Notes under the pieces: generated by a model
The model's input: the letters and a program-made list of their open reading frames with translations, nothing else
Told to the model about the DNA's origin: nothing
Databases searched by the model: none
Made by a program: the position numbers and the translations under genes
Assembly: GCA_965366625.1 (NCBI GenBank)
Contig: CBDUGP010000041.1
Location: 1 to 64,000 of the forward strand
Direction of reading: 5' to 3'
Source of the DNA: JAUIJL01 sp965366625
Lineage (GTDB): Bacteria > Acidobacteriota > Thermoanaerobaculia > Multivoradales > J023
DNA length: 64,000 bases
Shown here: piece after piece, positions 1 through 7,534 of the stretch
Numbering within the stretch: position 1 is the stretch's first letter
How the letters are laid out: each line of letters opens with the position of its first letter

Positions 1-43
1 TCGGATCAGAGGGTTGGGGGTTCGAGTCCCTCCAGGTGTACCA
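1..43 (+). tRNA. 3' part of tRNA-Arg, probably anticodon UCG
   Basis: The window opens inside a tRNA. A T-arm is visible: stem 16-20 pairs with 28-32 around the loop TTCGAGT (21-27). The acceptor 3' strand is at 33-39, the discriminator A at 40, and CCA is encoded at 41-43. Counting back through a five-base variable loop (11-15) and the anticodon-stem 3' strand (6-10) puts TCG at 1-3 as the anticodon, followed by GA, as expected for arginine tRNAs of the CGN box. The 5' half lies outside the window, so the identity is inferred from spacing alone. Confidence 0.8.
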
Positions 44-413
44 GCCTCTCCCCCTTCTTAAATCTTCACAAACGGCAGATCTGCGCGGCCCGTACCGCTG
101 ATTTGCTCCTTGCGAAGGAAGCAGAGCCCACGACCTCGTTGAGCCAACTCGACCTCCCGTTTGCCTCGCCTCCGACCCGGCCCAGCCCTTCACCTCTCGA
201 GCCTCCCGCTAGGGACAAGACAAAGAAGCGCCTCGGGATTTGTCCGTGGATTTTCAGCGTGGCACGACCGGCGTGGCGCATGCATCTGCCCGCATGGGGT
301 CGACCCTCTACGGAGGTAAGATGTCCAGACCGTGCCGGTGCTTGACGACGAGGGCCTGCTCCCCGTTTTCCTCGTCCTCGTGGCCGTGAGCCGACCCGCG
401 GTGTGGAGACGTC
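44..413. other. intergenic region with no supported gene
   Basis: 370 bases lie between the tRNA and the sigma factor gene. Several short frames are open on both strands, but none has a recognisable product or a good ribosome binding site. No clear terminator follows the tRNA. The sigma gene's promoter should lie here, but I cannot point to it. Confidence 0.5.
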
Positions 414-1001
414 ATGATCGAAGCTGGCCCTACTGACATCACACGATTGCTCGTCGCTTGGCGCGAAGGTGACTCTAAGGCCATGGAGCAGCTGGCGCCG
501 ATGGTTTACGGCGAGCTTCGCCGCTTGGCCCGACGTTATTTGCGCGACGAGCGGCGGTCTTCGTTCCAAGCCACCGAGCTGGTGCATGAGGCCTATTTGC
601 GCCTGGTGGGCTCGGAGGTCGAGTGGAAGGATCGTGGCCACTTTTACGTCGTCGCCGCGCGCCAGATGCGACGCGTCTTGGTGGACCAATCTCGCTGGCG
701 CGGGGCCCAAAAGCGCGAGAGCCATGGCGAGATCACCCTCGACGAGAGTCGAATCTCGGGCGGGCCTTCGGTGGACGTGGTCGCCCTGGACGAGGCCCTT
801 GCGGAGCTCGGGGAGGTCGACGAGCGTAAGTGTCGGGTGGTCGAGCTATCGTATTTCACCGGTTTGACGATCCCCGAAATCGCCGCCGCCCTGCAAATCT
901 CCACCGCCACCGTGGAGCGGGACTTGCGCACCGCCCGCGCCTGGTTGGCCAAAACCCTTCGACAGCGTTCGGCCGACGGGTCCTCCAGCGACAGATTTTG
1001 A
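414..1001 (+). CDS. ECF-type RNA polymerase sigma factor (Sig-70_X6/TIGR02999-like)
   Basis: A 195-residue sigma factor with the two ECF regions. Region 2 spans about residues 10-90 and includes the helix ending DERRSSFQATELVHEAYLRL. Region 4 spans about 135-190 and has the helix-turn-helix LTIPEIAAALQISTATVERD. It would direct RNA polymerase to a private promoter set. The ATG is preceded by GGAG at five bases. The stop is 18 bases before a Ser/Thr kinase-TPR gene, a pairing common in Acidobacteriota and Planctomycetes, where no classical anti-sigma factor is found and the kinase is presumed to control the sigma factor. The family is clear; the regulon and the signal are unknown. Confidence 0.92.
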   Translation: MIEAGPTDITRLLVAWREGDSKAMEQLAPMVYGELRRLARRYLRDERRSSFQATELVHEAYLRLVGSEVEWKDRGHFYVVAARQMRRVLVDQSRWRGAQKRESHGEITLDESRISGGPSVDVVALDEALAELGEVDERKCRVVELSYFTGLTIPEIAAALQISTATVERDLRTARAWLAKTLRQRSADGSSSDRF

Positions 1002-1019
1002 CCATGGGCGCGAGCTGAC

Positions 1020-3581
1020 ATGGACGCTCAGCGTTGGCGACAGATCGAGGCCGCGTTTGAAGAAGCCGCCGCTTTGCCCGCGGAGCAGCGCGGACCCTGG
1101 CTGCACAGCCAATATGCTGACGACGCCGATCTGCGGCGGGAGGTCGAGGAGATGCTCGACGCCGACGCCGGTAGCTCTTGGATCGGCGCGTCGGTGCAGC
1201 GCGCGGTGGAGGAGGTCGAAGACGAGCCCGTGCCCGAGCGCATCGGCATCTATCGCATTCTCGGCGAGATCGGCCGTGGAGGCCTGGCCACGGTTTTGCT
1301 GGGCGAGCGGGACGACGAGGCTTACCAACTGCAAGTGGCGATCAAGCTCGTTCGACGCGGCCTGGACACCGCGGACCTGCTGAAACGTCTGCGCCAGGAA
1401 CGGCAGATCCTGGCCCGGCTCGACCATCCACATATTGCCCGCCTGCTCGACGGTGGCAGCACGGACGACGGCCGACCCTACGTGGTGATGGAGCGGATCG
1501 AAGGCATTGCCATCGACCGATATTGCCGACAGCACCGCCTGGATCTGCGAGATCGTCTACGGCTTTTCATCGCCGTTTGTGAGGCCGTCGCCTACGCCCA
1601 CCGCAACCTGATCATCCACCGGGACATCAAACCCGCCAACATCCTGGTAACCGCCGACGGCAAACCCAAGCTCCTGGACTTCGGCATTGCCAAGCTCTTG
1701 CAGCCCGACCAACATGCCCCGCGCGACGCCGCCCACACCGTGCCGGGCCTACGCCTGCTGACCCCCGAATACGCCAGCCCCGAGCAGGTTAGGGGGCAGA
1801 CCCTTACCACTGCCGCCGACGTCTACTCCCTCGGCATTCTGCTCTACGAGCTGCTGGTGGGCGAGCGGCCCCATCGCTTGGACCGCCTCGATGCCCAAAC
1901 GCTCGAACAGACGATCTGCATCGAGCAGCCCGAGCCACCGAGCCAGAAGGTCCAACGCCGGACTCCGGACCCGGACGCTCCCGATCTGGACGCTCCAGAC
2001 TTCGCCATTCCGGCGGCGCGACTACGGGGTGATTTGGACACCATCGTGTTGGCGGCGTTGCGCAAAGAGCCCGAGCGGCGTTATCCCTCCGTGGAGCAGC
2101 TGACCGAAGACATCGAGCGTTATCTCGAGGATCTACCGATCCGAGCTCGACGGGATTCCACCGGTTATCGCCTGGGCAAATTCGTGCGTCGGCATCGGGC
2201 GGCAGTGGCGATCGGCCTGGCCCTGATCACGATCTTGATCACCGCTACTCTGGTCACCGCTCGTCAAGCTCGCATCGCCGAGCAACAACGCCTGCGCGCA
2301 GAGGCCGAAAGCGCCCGCAGCGAGCGGGTTTCCGAGCTGTTGGTGAAAATCTTCGAGGTGTCGGATCCGAGCGAGGCGCGTGGCAACACGATCACCGCCC
2401 GGGAGATCCTCGATCGTGCGGCCGACAGGTTGGCGGACCAGCTCGGGGATCAACCCGCGGATCTGGCCGCCATGGCCGAGACCATGGGAAGGGTCTACCG
2501 AGGTCTCGGGCTGCTCGAACCGGCCGGTCGGCTGTTCACCACCTCCCTCGAACATCGACGCTCGCTGTGGGGCGACGACCATCCCGAGGTGGCCACCAGC
2601 CTGGCCCTGTTGGGAGAGGTGCGCTACGACCAGGGTCGGCTGGCGGAGGCTCTCGAGCTGGTGGCCGCAGCCCTCGATATCCGTCGAACGCTGCTGGGCG
2701 AGGAGCACGCCGCCACCCTGGCGAGCCTCAACGACTTGGCTGCCCTGAAATTCCATCTCGGTGAGCTGGGAGCCGCAGAAGAGCTGCTGCGAATCAACCT
2801 CGAAACCCGACAACGGCTGCTCGGGGACGGGCACGCGGACGTGGCCAATGCCCAAGACAATCTAGCCACGGTGCTGGTGAAGCTGGGCAGAAGCCAGGAA
2901 GCAGAGATCCTTTTCCGCCAAGCCCTCGATTTGCGGATTCGTCTTCACGGCCAAGACCATCCCGACGTTCTGAGCACCCGGGGAGATTTGGCCGCCCTGC
3001 TCCACTCCTCCGGACGGGCCGAAGACGCGGAGCCGCTCTACCGGCAGGTGCTCGCGGACCAAATCCGCTTGCTCGGCGACGACCATATCCGGGTGGCCCT
3101 CACCTCTACCAACCTGGCAGCCCTCCTGCGAGACCGGGGGAATAATCGGGAAGCGGAGCCCTTGTTGATTCGCGCGATCGAAATCCAGCGGCAGCAGCGC
3201 GGGCCGAAGAGCCTGCACGCCAGCTATCCGATGATGAACCTTGCGGATCTTCATCGCACCCGTGGCGATCACGAGAGCTTGGCGCAGGCAGAAACGTTGT
3301 ACCGCGAAGCCCTCGACATCCGGCGGCAAGTGCTGAGCCCGGAGCACCCGGACCTGGCCGCGCCGCTCGAAGGCCTAGCCCGCTTGGAGCTGGCCCGAGC
3401 GCGGGCCGCGCCGGATCCGCTGGAGCGACGACAAGCGGCTCGCCGTGCCCTCGATCTGGCACAGGAAGCGAGCACCCTTCGCAGCCTCGCTTTTGAAGCC
3501 GATCACCCGACTCGTCGAAAGATGGAGGCCTTGGTAAAAGAATGTAGCCGAGAACTCGACGCTGTGAATTCACAGATATGA
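1020..3581 (+). CDS. membrane Ser/Thr protein kinase with TPR repeats
   Basis: An 853-residue receptor-like kinase. Residues 1-70 are a helical N-terminus typical of sigma-linked kinases. The kinase domain covers about 75-370, with the glycine loop GEIGRGG, Lys109 in VAIK, the catalytic loop HRDIKPAN (Asp202), DFG at 220-222 and the TPEYASPEQ activation segment. One membrane helix (about 393-412) follows, then roughly 400 residues of TPR repeats of the 42-residue kinesin-light-chain type, recognisable by repeated LG..HP.VA and GR..EAE patterns. The kinase should be cytoplasmic and the TPR part on the other side of the membrane. It is probably co-transcribed with the sigma factor just upstream, its likely partner. 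All catalytic residues are present, so it should be active. Confidence 0.93.
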   Translation: MDAQRWRQIEAAFEEAAALPAEQRGPWLHSQYADDADLRREVEEMLDADAGSSWIGASVQRAVEEVEDEPVPERIGIYRILGEIGRGGLATVLLGERDDEAYQLQVAIKLVRRGLDTADLLKRLRQERQILARLDHPHIARLLDGGSTDDGRPYVVMERIEGIAIDRYCRQHRLDLRDRLRLFIAVCEAVAYAHRNLIIHRDIKPANILVTADGKPKLLDFGIAKLLQPDQHAPRDAAHTVPGLRLLTPEYASPEQVRGQTLTTAADVYSLGILLYELLVGERPHRLDRLDAQTLEQTICIEQPEPPSQKVQRRTPDPDAPDLDAPDFAIPAARLRGDLDTIVLAALRKEPERRYPSVEQLTEDIERYLEDLPIRARRDSTGYRLGKFVRRHRAAVAIGLALITILITATLVTARQARIAEQQRLRAEAESARSERVSELLVKIFEVSDPSEARGNTITAREILDRAADRLADQLGDQPADLAAMAETMGRVYRGLGLLEPAGRLFTTSLEHRRSLWGDDHPEVATSLALLGEVRYDQGRLAEALELVAAALDIRRTLLGEEHAATLASLNDLAALKFHLGELGAAEELLRINLETRQRLLGDGHADVANAQDNLATVLVKLGRSQEAEILFRQALDLRIRLHGQDHPDVLSTRGDLAALLHSSGRAEDAEPLYRQVLADQIRLLGDDHIRVALTSTNLAALLRDRGNNREAEPLLIRAIEIQRQQRGPKSLHASYPMMNLADLHRTRGDHESLAQAETLYREALDIRRQVLSPEHPDLAAPLEGLARLELARARAAPDPLERRQAARRALDLAQEASTLRSLAFEADHPTRRKMEALVKECSRELDAVNSQI

Positions 3582-3593
3582 GCTCTCGGCTAC
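3544..3593. repeat. nested inverted repeats across the kinase stop codon
   Basis: GTAGCCGAGA (3544-3553) is exactly complementary to 3584-3593. The loop between them contains a perfect palindrome, CTGTGAATTCACAG (3562-3575). The kinase stop codon lies inside the outer hairpin. No T-run follows, so it is not a standard intrinsic terminator. It could be an mRNA 3'-end structure or a protein-binding site. Confidence 0.6.
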
Positions 3594-3669
3594 GGAAGGC
3601 TGAGGCGATGTCAGCGCTGTTTCGACACTGTCTAATCAACGCCGTGTCGAGTTAACGCTTTGTGAACTT

Positions 3670-3833
3670 AGCGGGCTACACCCGCAAACCTCCGGATGTA
3701 GGGGCGGAGCTTGTCCCCGCCCGGGCGAGGCGAAGCCGAGCCGCTTCTGGAAGAGCGGGAGGAGGCAAGCCCATCCCCTAATTCAAGTCATTTTTAATCA
3801 ATGGTTTGTGAAAATCCCGAAACGTCTATTTAA
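3670..3833 (+). repeat. dispersed intergenic element R1, copy 1
   Basis: This segment shares long blocks with 40256-40363 and, inverted, with 33905-33982. The blocks are AGCGGGCTAC.CCCGCAAAC, CTCCGGATGTAGGGG, and a tail with AATCAATGGTTTGTG followed by CCG.AACGTCTA.TTAA. GTAGGGG and CCCCTA form the arms of a hairpin. This copy has extra sequence inside the hairpin compared with the other two. It lies between a gene ending at 3581 and a gene ending at 3840 on the opposite strand. No coding capacity was seen. Confidence 0.8.
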
Positions 3834-3839
3834 CGCGAG

Positions 3840-5414
3840 TCAGCGCTGGGACCCGCCCTGCTCTTCCGTCGGTAAGGTATTCAAGTAGGCCCAGGCGTCG
3901 GCGAAGCTCAGGCCCCGGAGCCGATCGAGATCCACCCGTTGCAGCTCTTCGTCGATGGCGGCGGCCAGGGCACCACGACCGGTCGTCGAGTCTGCGTCGG
4001 AGAATCGAGCGGCCAACTGACGGGCCGAGTTGATCATCTCGCCGTTGACTTTGTGGCGTCCGTCTTGGTCCAGGAGATCGAGGAATCCGGGGGCCATGGC
4101 GTGCAGGAAGTCGGCGGATTCCTGGAGCAAGCTACGGTCCCGAGCCATCAGGTAGACCATACGCAAGGAATGATCGTAGAAGCGATCGATGTAGTGCTTG
4201 CCGACCCGCGTGGTGCCCAACAGCTCGTCGCGCACCCGATAGGCCATCTTCAACACTTCGCCGTGGCTCAGCTCACTCGACGGTTGACTCGCCTCGGCGT
4301 CGAGGGCGGTCTCCACCGCACAAGGCTTGCAAGAAGCCAAACCGGTCACACCATGGCTGAGCCCGAGCAGGCCGACCTCGGTTCGAACACCCGACACGGG
4401 ATTCAGCTTGAAGAGCTTCCGGTGGCCTGCGACCGTGCTGCCGGGAGTCTTGCCGTCGGCCACCCACATCCAGCCACCGAGCTGATTCCAATCCATACCG
4501 CCGTAACCGCCTAGGGAATCCACACTCTGCGAAGCCACCACGTTGGCGTTGGTCTCGTCGATTTCGTCCAAATAGGTCCCAGGGATACCCGCGACGTTGC
4601 CGTTGTCGATGCCGAACATCACGTTGCTGCCGTTGAAGCTCAGGTAGGAATAGTCCGAGCCGTTGGGATCACCGATCACGGTGGCGGCGCCGGTGCTGGT
4701 GTTGATGCGGTACAAGAGATCGTCTTGAATACCGTACAAGGTGCCGTCGTCGCCGAAAGCCAGGTCGCCTTCGAACAAGTTACCGATGCCCAGGGAGCCG
4801 ACGAGGGTGGAGGCGCCGGTGGTCATGTTGATCCGGTAGAGAGAGTTGGTGGCGGGGCTGCCACCGACCGACGACACCGCATAGACCCAAGTGTTGGTGG
4901 GATCGATGGCGATACCGATCACATGACCGAGACCCGTGGATCGCGGGTTGAACACCGCACCGGTGGAGGCATTTACGTCCCACAGGGTGGTGGTGAAACC
5001 GAAGGTCGATTCCCAATCGGTGGCCATCAGGCAGATCTTCGGTTTGTGCACGGGCACCACCGGTTTACAGGCCACGTCGAGCCAGGCACCGCCGAACTGC
5101 TCGGAGCTGATGTTGCGGTTCACCGACATGCCGTCGTCATAACAATTCAGCTGGTGGAACCAATAGCTTCCGGAGACGGGCAGGCAACCGCCGGTGCTCG
5201 GCGCCACGGCTCCGCCACCGATGAAAAAGTCGCCGGCGTTATCGGTTAGGACACAATACAAAACACCCGAGCTGGACTCGGCACAAACCGTCGAGCCCGG
5301 ATCAGCCTTGCCGGCCACTCCCGTGGGACAAGCGACCGCGCTCTGGGCAAAGAGCAGCAACAATAAGAAGGTCGAGGACACGGTCATCAGGGACGATATA
5401 GAAAGTCGTTTCAC
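3840..5414 (-). CDS. secreted beta-propeller-like protein of unknown function
   Basis: A 524-residue protein with a signal peptide (KRLS, then a hydrophobic core to about residue 27, cut near SAVA-CP). It begins with GTG, preceded by AGGAG at six bases. The middle (about 125-365) has repeated short strands such as SLYRINMTTGASTLVG and LLYRINTSTGAATVIG, as in propeller proteins that list values per blade. A Cys-x-x-Cys pair (CKPC) closes this part. The last 150 residues are helical (RVGKHYIDRFYDHSLRMVYLM) and resemble the segment that follows CFI-box motifs in exported proteins of this phylum. No enzyme motif was seen. A 15-base motif upstream is shared with the next gene's promoter region. 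Confidence 0.75.
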   Translation of the reverse strand: MKRLSISSLMTVSSTFLLLLLFAQSAVACPTGVAGKADPGSTVCAESSSGVLYCVLTDNAGDFFIGGGAVAPSTGGCLPVSGSYWFHQLNCYDDGMSVNRNISSEQFGGAWLDVACKPVVPVHKPKICLMATDWESTFGFTTTLWDVNASTGAVFNPRSTGLGHVIGIAIDPTNTWVYAVSSVGGSPATNSLYRINMTTGASTLVGSLGIGNLFEGDLAFGDDGTLYGIQDDLLYRINTSTGAATVIGDPNGSDYSYLSFNGSNVMFGIDNGNVAGIPGTYLDEIDETNANVVASQSVDSLGGYGGMDWNQLGGWMWVADGKTPGSTVAGHRKLFKLNPVSGVRTEVGLLGLSHGVTGLASCKPCAVETALDAEASQPSSELSHGEVLKMAYRVRDELLGTTRVGKHYIDRFYDHSLRMVYLMARDRSLLQESADFLHAMAPGFLDLLDQDGRHKVNGEMINSARQLAARFSDADSTTGRGALAAAIDEELQRVDLDRLRGLSFADAWAYLNTLPTEEQGGSQR

Positions 5415-5530
5415 AATAGCTCCTAGGCAATTGGGTTCAAAAAGTGGGATTTTGGCTTCCTACCGTGGGGATAGAGCTGGGTAGTGGCCGTTAGAAAATC
5501 CCGTTCAGCCTGGAGTGCGAAGAAAAGATC

Positions 5531-5545
5531 CGGATCCCATCATCG
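5531..5545 (-). promoter_or_regulatory. 15-base motif shared by two upstream regions
   Basis: On the minus strand this reads CGATGATGGGATCCG, about 117 bases before the GTG at 5414. The identical 15-mer occurs at 6630-6644, about 82 bases before the ATG at 6548. Both genes encode secreted proteins and are transcribed leftward. It may be a common operator or activator site. Confidence 0.4.
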
Positions 5546-5657
5546 CCTGCGAAAAACTTTCTTTTTTGTCCCGACTCTTTGGACGCCGTATGCGCAGGCC
5601 AGCACCGCGCCGGCCACAAGGGAGCCTTTCTGGACAGGCGACAGGCCGTCGCCAAGG

Positions 5658-6548
5658 CTAATGGCTCTCCCAGTGGAGCACCGCAAAGGCCCGCTCGACG
5701 GTCGTGGCCCCTTTCCAAATGATGTAGAACTTGGCTCCCTGAACACTCACCCGCAGCCCAAAGGGACCGTAAATCTGGGTCAGCATAGAACCCACATCCC
5801 TGGCCACGGCTTCGGGAGTCGCGGCGATCGGCTCGACGTTGTGGATTTCGAGTCTCAGCGCCCGGGAAGGATTGCCACCGCCGTTGCGTTGCTGCTTCAA
5901 GCCTCGGGTCAGGTCCTGACCCCCGCCACCGGTGTTGGTGTCACTGCCACCGTCGATCGTCACGTTGAGGTCGATGCGCGTGGGATCCGTCAGCGACGAA
6001 AAATCGATGGCCACGGCCACGGCATCTCCCTGCTCGAAGGAACCGATCGTGCCGGGCGACGTGTTGGTGACCGTGAAGGTGCCCGGGCCGTCGGCCGATT
6101 CCGAACGTACAAACCACTCGGCCCGGCTCACGAGATAACCACCCGACTCTCCCGCCACCACCACCGACGGCAGCTCCCAGCGCACACCTTTCCAAACCGT
6201 CAACGTTCCCGTAAACGGCCCGGGCGCGGCACCGAGCACGCCGGTCCAGGAAGATTCGTCACCGGCCACCGGATCGATCACCACCCCGTAACCCACCACC
6301 CCATTGTGAACAAAGGCCCACTGATCCGACGGATCGGCAGCAAAACCGGCACCGGTCACGTCCACCAACGTGTCCTCAGCCCCACTCGTCGGCGAAAAGC
6401 CGTACACCGCCAGTCCCTGGGCCGAAACCGCACTGGCCATCAAAACCAGCCCTAGGGCCAGCCGGCAGACCCGCAAAGGACGTAAGGATCTATCGACAAG
6501 CTGAGGCGCATCGGGTTTTAAAACTAAAAGGTGGGAAGAAAAAATCAT
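5658..6548 (-). CDS. secreted IPT/TIG-like domain protein of unknown function
   Basis: I start this at the ATG at 6548, because AAGGAG lies seven bases upstream; an ATG seven codons earlier has no such site. The product is 296 residues. After a basic N-terminus, a hydrophobic signal segment (LALGLVLMASAVSAQG) leads into an immunoglobulin-like IPT/TIG region. Its signature is YGFSPTSGAEDTLVDVTGAGFA, with one position more than quoted elsewhere for the family. The rest is beta-rich with a Gly-rich linker (about 205-215) and a C-terminal stretch with no recognised motif. It is probably exported and may bind surfaces or sugars, but nothing in the sequence shows a ligand. It is transcribed toward the propeller-like gene, 243 bases away, so co-transcription is possible. 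Confidence 0.72.
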   Translation of the reverse strand: MIFSSHLLVLKPDAPQLVDRSLRPLRVCRLALGLVLMASAVSAQGLAVYGFSPTSGAEDTLVDVTGAGFAADPSDQWAFVHNGVVGYGVVIDPVAGDESSWTGVLGAAPGPFTGTLTVWKGVRWELPSVVVAGESGGYLVSRAEWFVRSESADGPGTFTVTNTSPGTIGSFEQGDAVAVAIDFSSLTDPTRIDLNVTIDGGSDTNTGGGGQDLTRGLKQQRNGGGNPSRALRLEIHNVEPIAATPEAVARDVGSMLTQIYGPFGLRVSVQGAKFYIIWKGATTVERAFAVLHWESH

Positions 6549-6848
6549 GGTGAGCTCCTTTTTGACCATGGAAGGAAGGGGTCAGGCGAGTTCTATAGCT
6601 CCCCATCTTAGGAAAGCGAATGATTTCATCGGATCCCATCATCGGGCGTCATAAAGATCCCAGCCGTCTTCGCACAAGCACTTGGAAGAGAGCCAAGGTC
6701 GGCAACTCAACGTCTGGCAGCGCCCGCGCTGAACGAGCAGATTGCAGCAGCGTTTTCTTCTCTCGAAGCGGTCATTGGTAGGCGAAGACAACACCAGCTT
6801 GTCGGGTGAAGGTTCTCTCTGGCCGAGAAGAGCCTGCGTCGGGTACGA
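6549..6848. other. intergenic region upstream of the TIG-domain gene
   Basis: 300 bases without a supported gene. The only structure noticed is the 15-mer at 6630-6644. The ribosome binding site AAGGAG of the gene starting at 6548 lies at the left edge. Confidence 0.5.
6630..6644 (-). promoter_or_regulatory. second copy of the shared 15-base upstream motif
   Basis: Identical to 5531-5545 (CGATGATGGGATCCG on the minus strand). It lies upstream of the TIG-domain protein gene at a similar distance from the start codon. Confidence 0.4.
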
Positions 6849-7394
6849 CTATGACGGAGAATCTTCGGACTGCAAGCGCTCGTAAATGAGCCAGGCTTCT
6901 TGGCCGATAAACTTCCAAAGAGCAGGTCCTTCGTGCGGCTTGGGGACTATGTCCAGCTTCAGCGGAGTTTCGTCCCGCAGCACCTTGAGAACCGACGACT
7001 TCCCTTCTTTCAATTTCCCCATCTCGGTCTTGAACTGCTGTTGAGCAGTATGCGCATTCTTGCGGTCGAAATCTAAATCATCGACCCCCGTTATCCAGTC
7101 GCCCACATTCAGCCCCGCGCGCTCAGCGGCACTGCCCGAGTGGATGTAGGTCACCAAGAAATGACCCGGCTTCGATCCCGTATGCTTGAAAGACAATCCG
7201 ATCCACGGCGTTTTCGAGGCGCGGGCTTTAGATTCCTCAACAAATTGAGCGATACAAGGGTCAGACTCAGACGACCTCTCGGGCGGATTGCCGTCGCTCG
7301 ACACGGCCAGGCCGATTCCCAAACCCATCAAGAAAACCAGAAATAGCGAACGGTTTCTTTGGAAGCTGTTTCTTTGGAAGCTGTTTTGCGACAT
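6849..7394 (-). CDS. membrane-anchored PDZ-domain protein
   Basis: I place the start at the ATG at 7394 (MSQNSFQRN), preceded by GGAG. The open frame continues upstream to 7535, but that part looks non-coding. The product is 181 residues. A 15-base duplication gives the repeat NSFQRNSFQRN, then a single membrane or signal helix (LFLVFLMGLGIGLAV). Residues of about 60-160 form a PDZ-like domain, with IHSGSAAERAGLNVGDWITGV as the carboxylate-binding and hairpin region. There is no protease domain. It is the third gene of a leftward group with the regulatory-domain protein and the Cys-rich peptide. It may be an adaptor for an exported partner; this is inference. Confidence 0.7.
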   Translation of the reverse strand: MSQNSFQRNSFQRNRSLFLVFLMGLGIGLAVSSDGNPPERSSESDPCIAQFVEESKARASKTPWIGLSFKHTGSKPGHFLVTYIHSGSAAERAGLNVGDWITGVDDLDFDRKNAHTAQQQFKTEMGKLKEGKSSVLKVLRDETPLKLDIVPKPHEGPALWKFIGQEAWLIYERLQSEDSPS

Positions 7395-7534
7395 TCTCCA
7401 CGATCTCCAAATTGCATCCATTCGTAAGGTGGACCTATCCCGAGAGATATCAGTATCCCCGCGCCGATGCGCCTTGCCATGAACCCGAATGACCTCGGCT
7501 CGTGGAAAGGGCTTTTCTAAACAGGCCACTAGCA

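Noticed and set aside
66..725. Long minus-strand frame opposite the sigma factor gene
   Set aside because: It overlaps the well-supported sigma gene and has no recognisable content.
5484..6455. Plus-strand frame of 323 codons opposite the TIG-domain gene
   Set aside because: Arg/His-rich composition and no signal or domain; it is the antisense of a real exported protein gene.
7351..7385. Similarity of the NSFQRNSFQRN tandem to the tandem at about 40490-40520
   Set aside because: Both are 15-base tandems with similar letters, but the match is too short and imperfect to claim a shared element.
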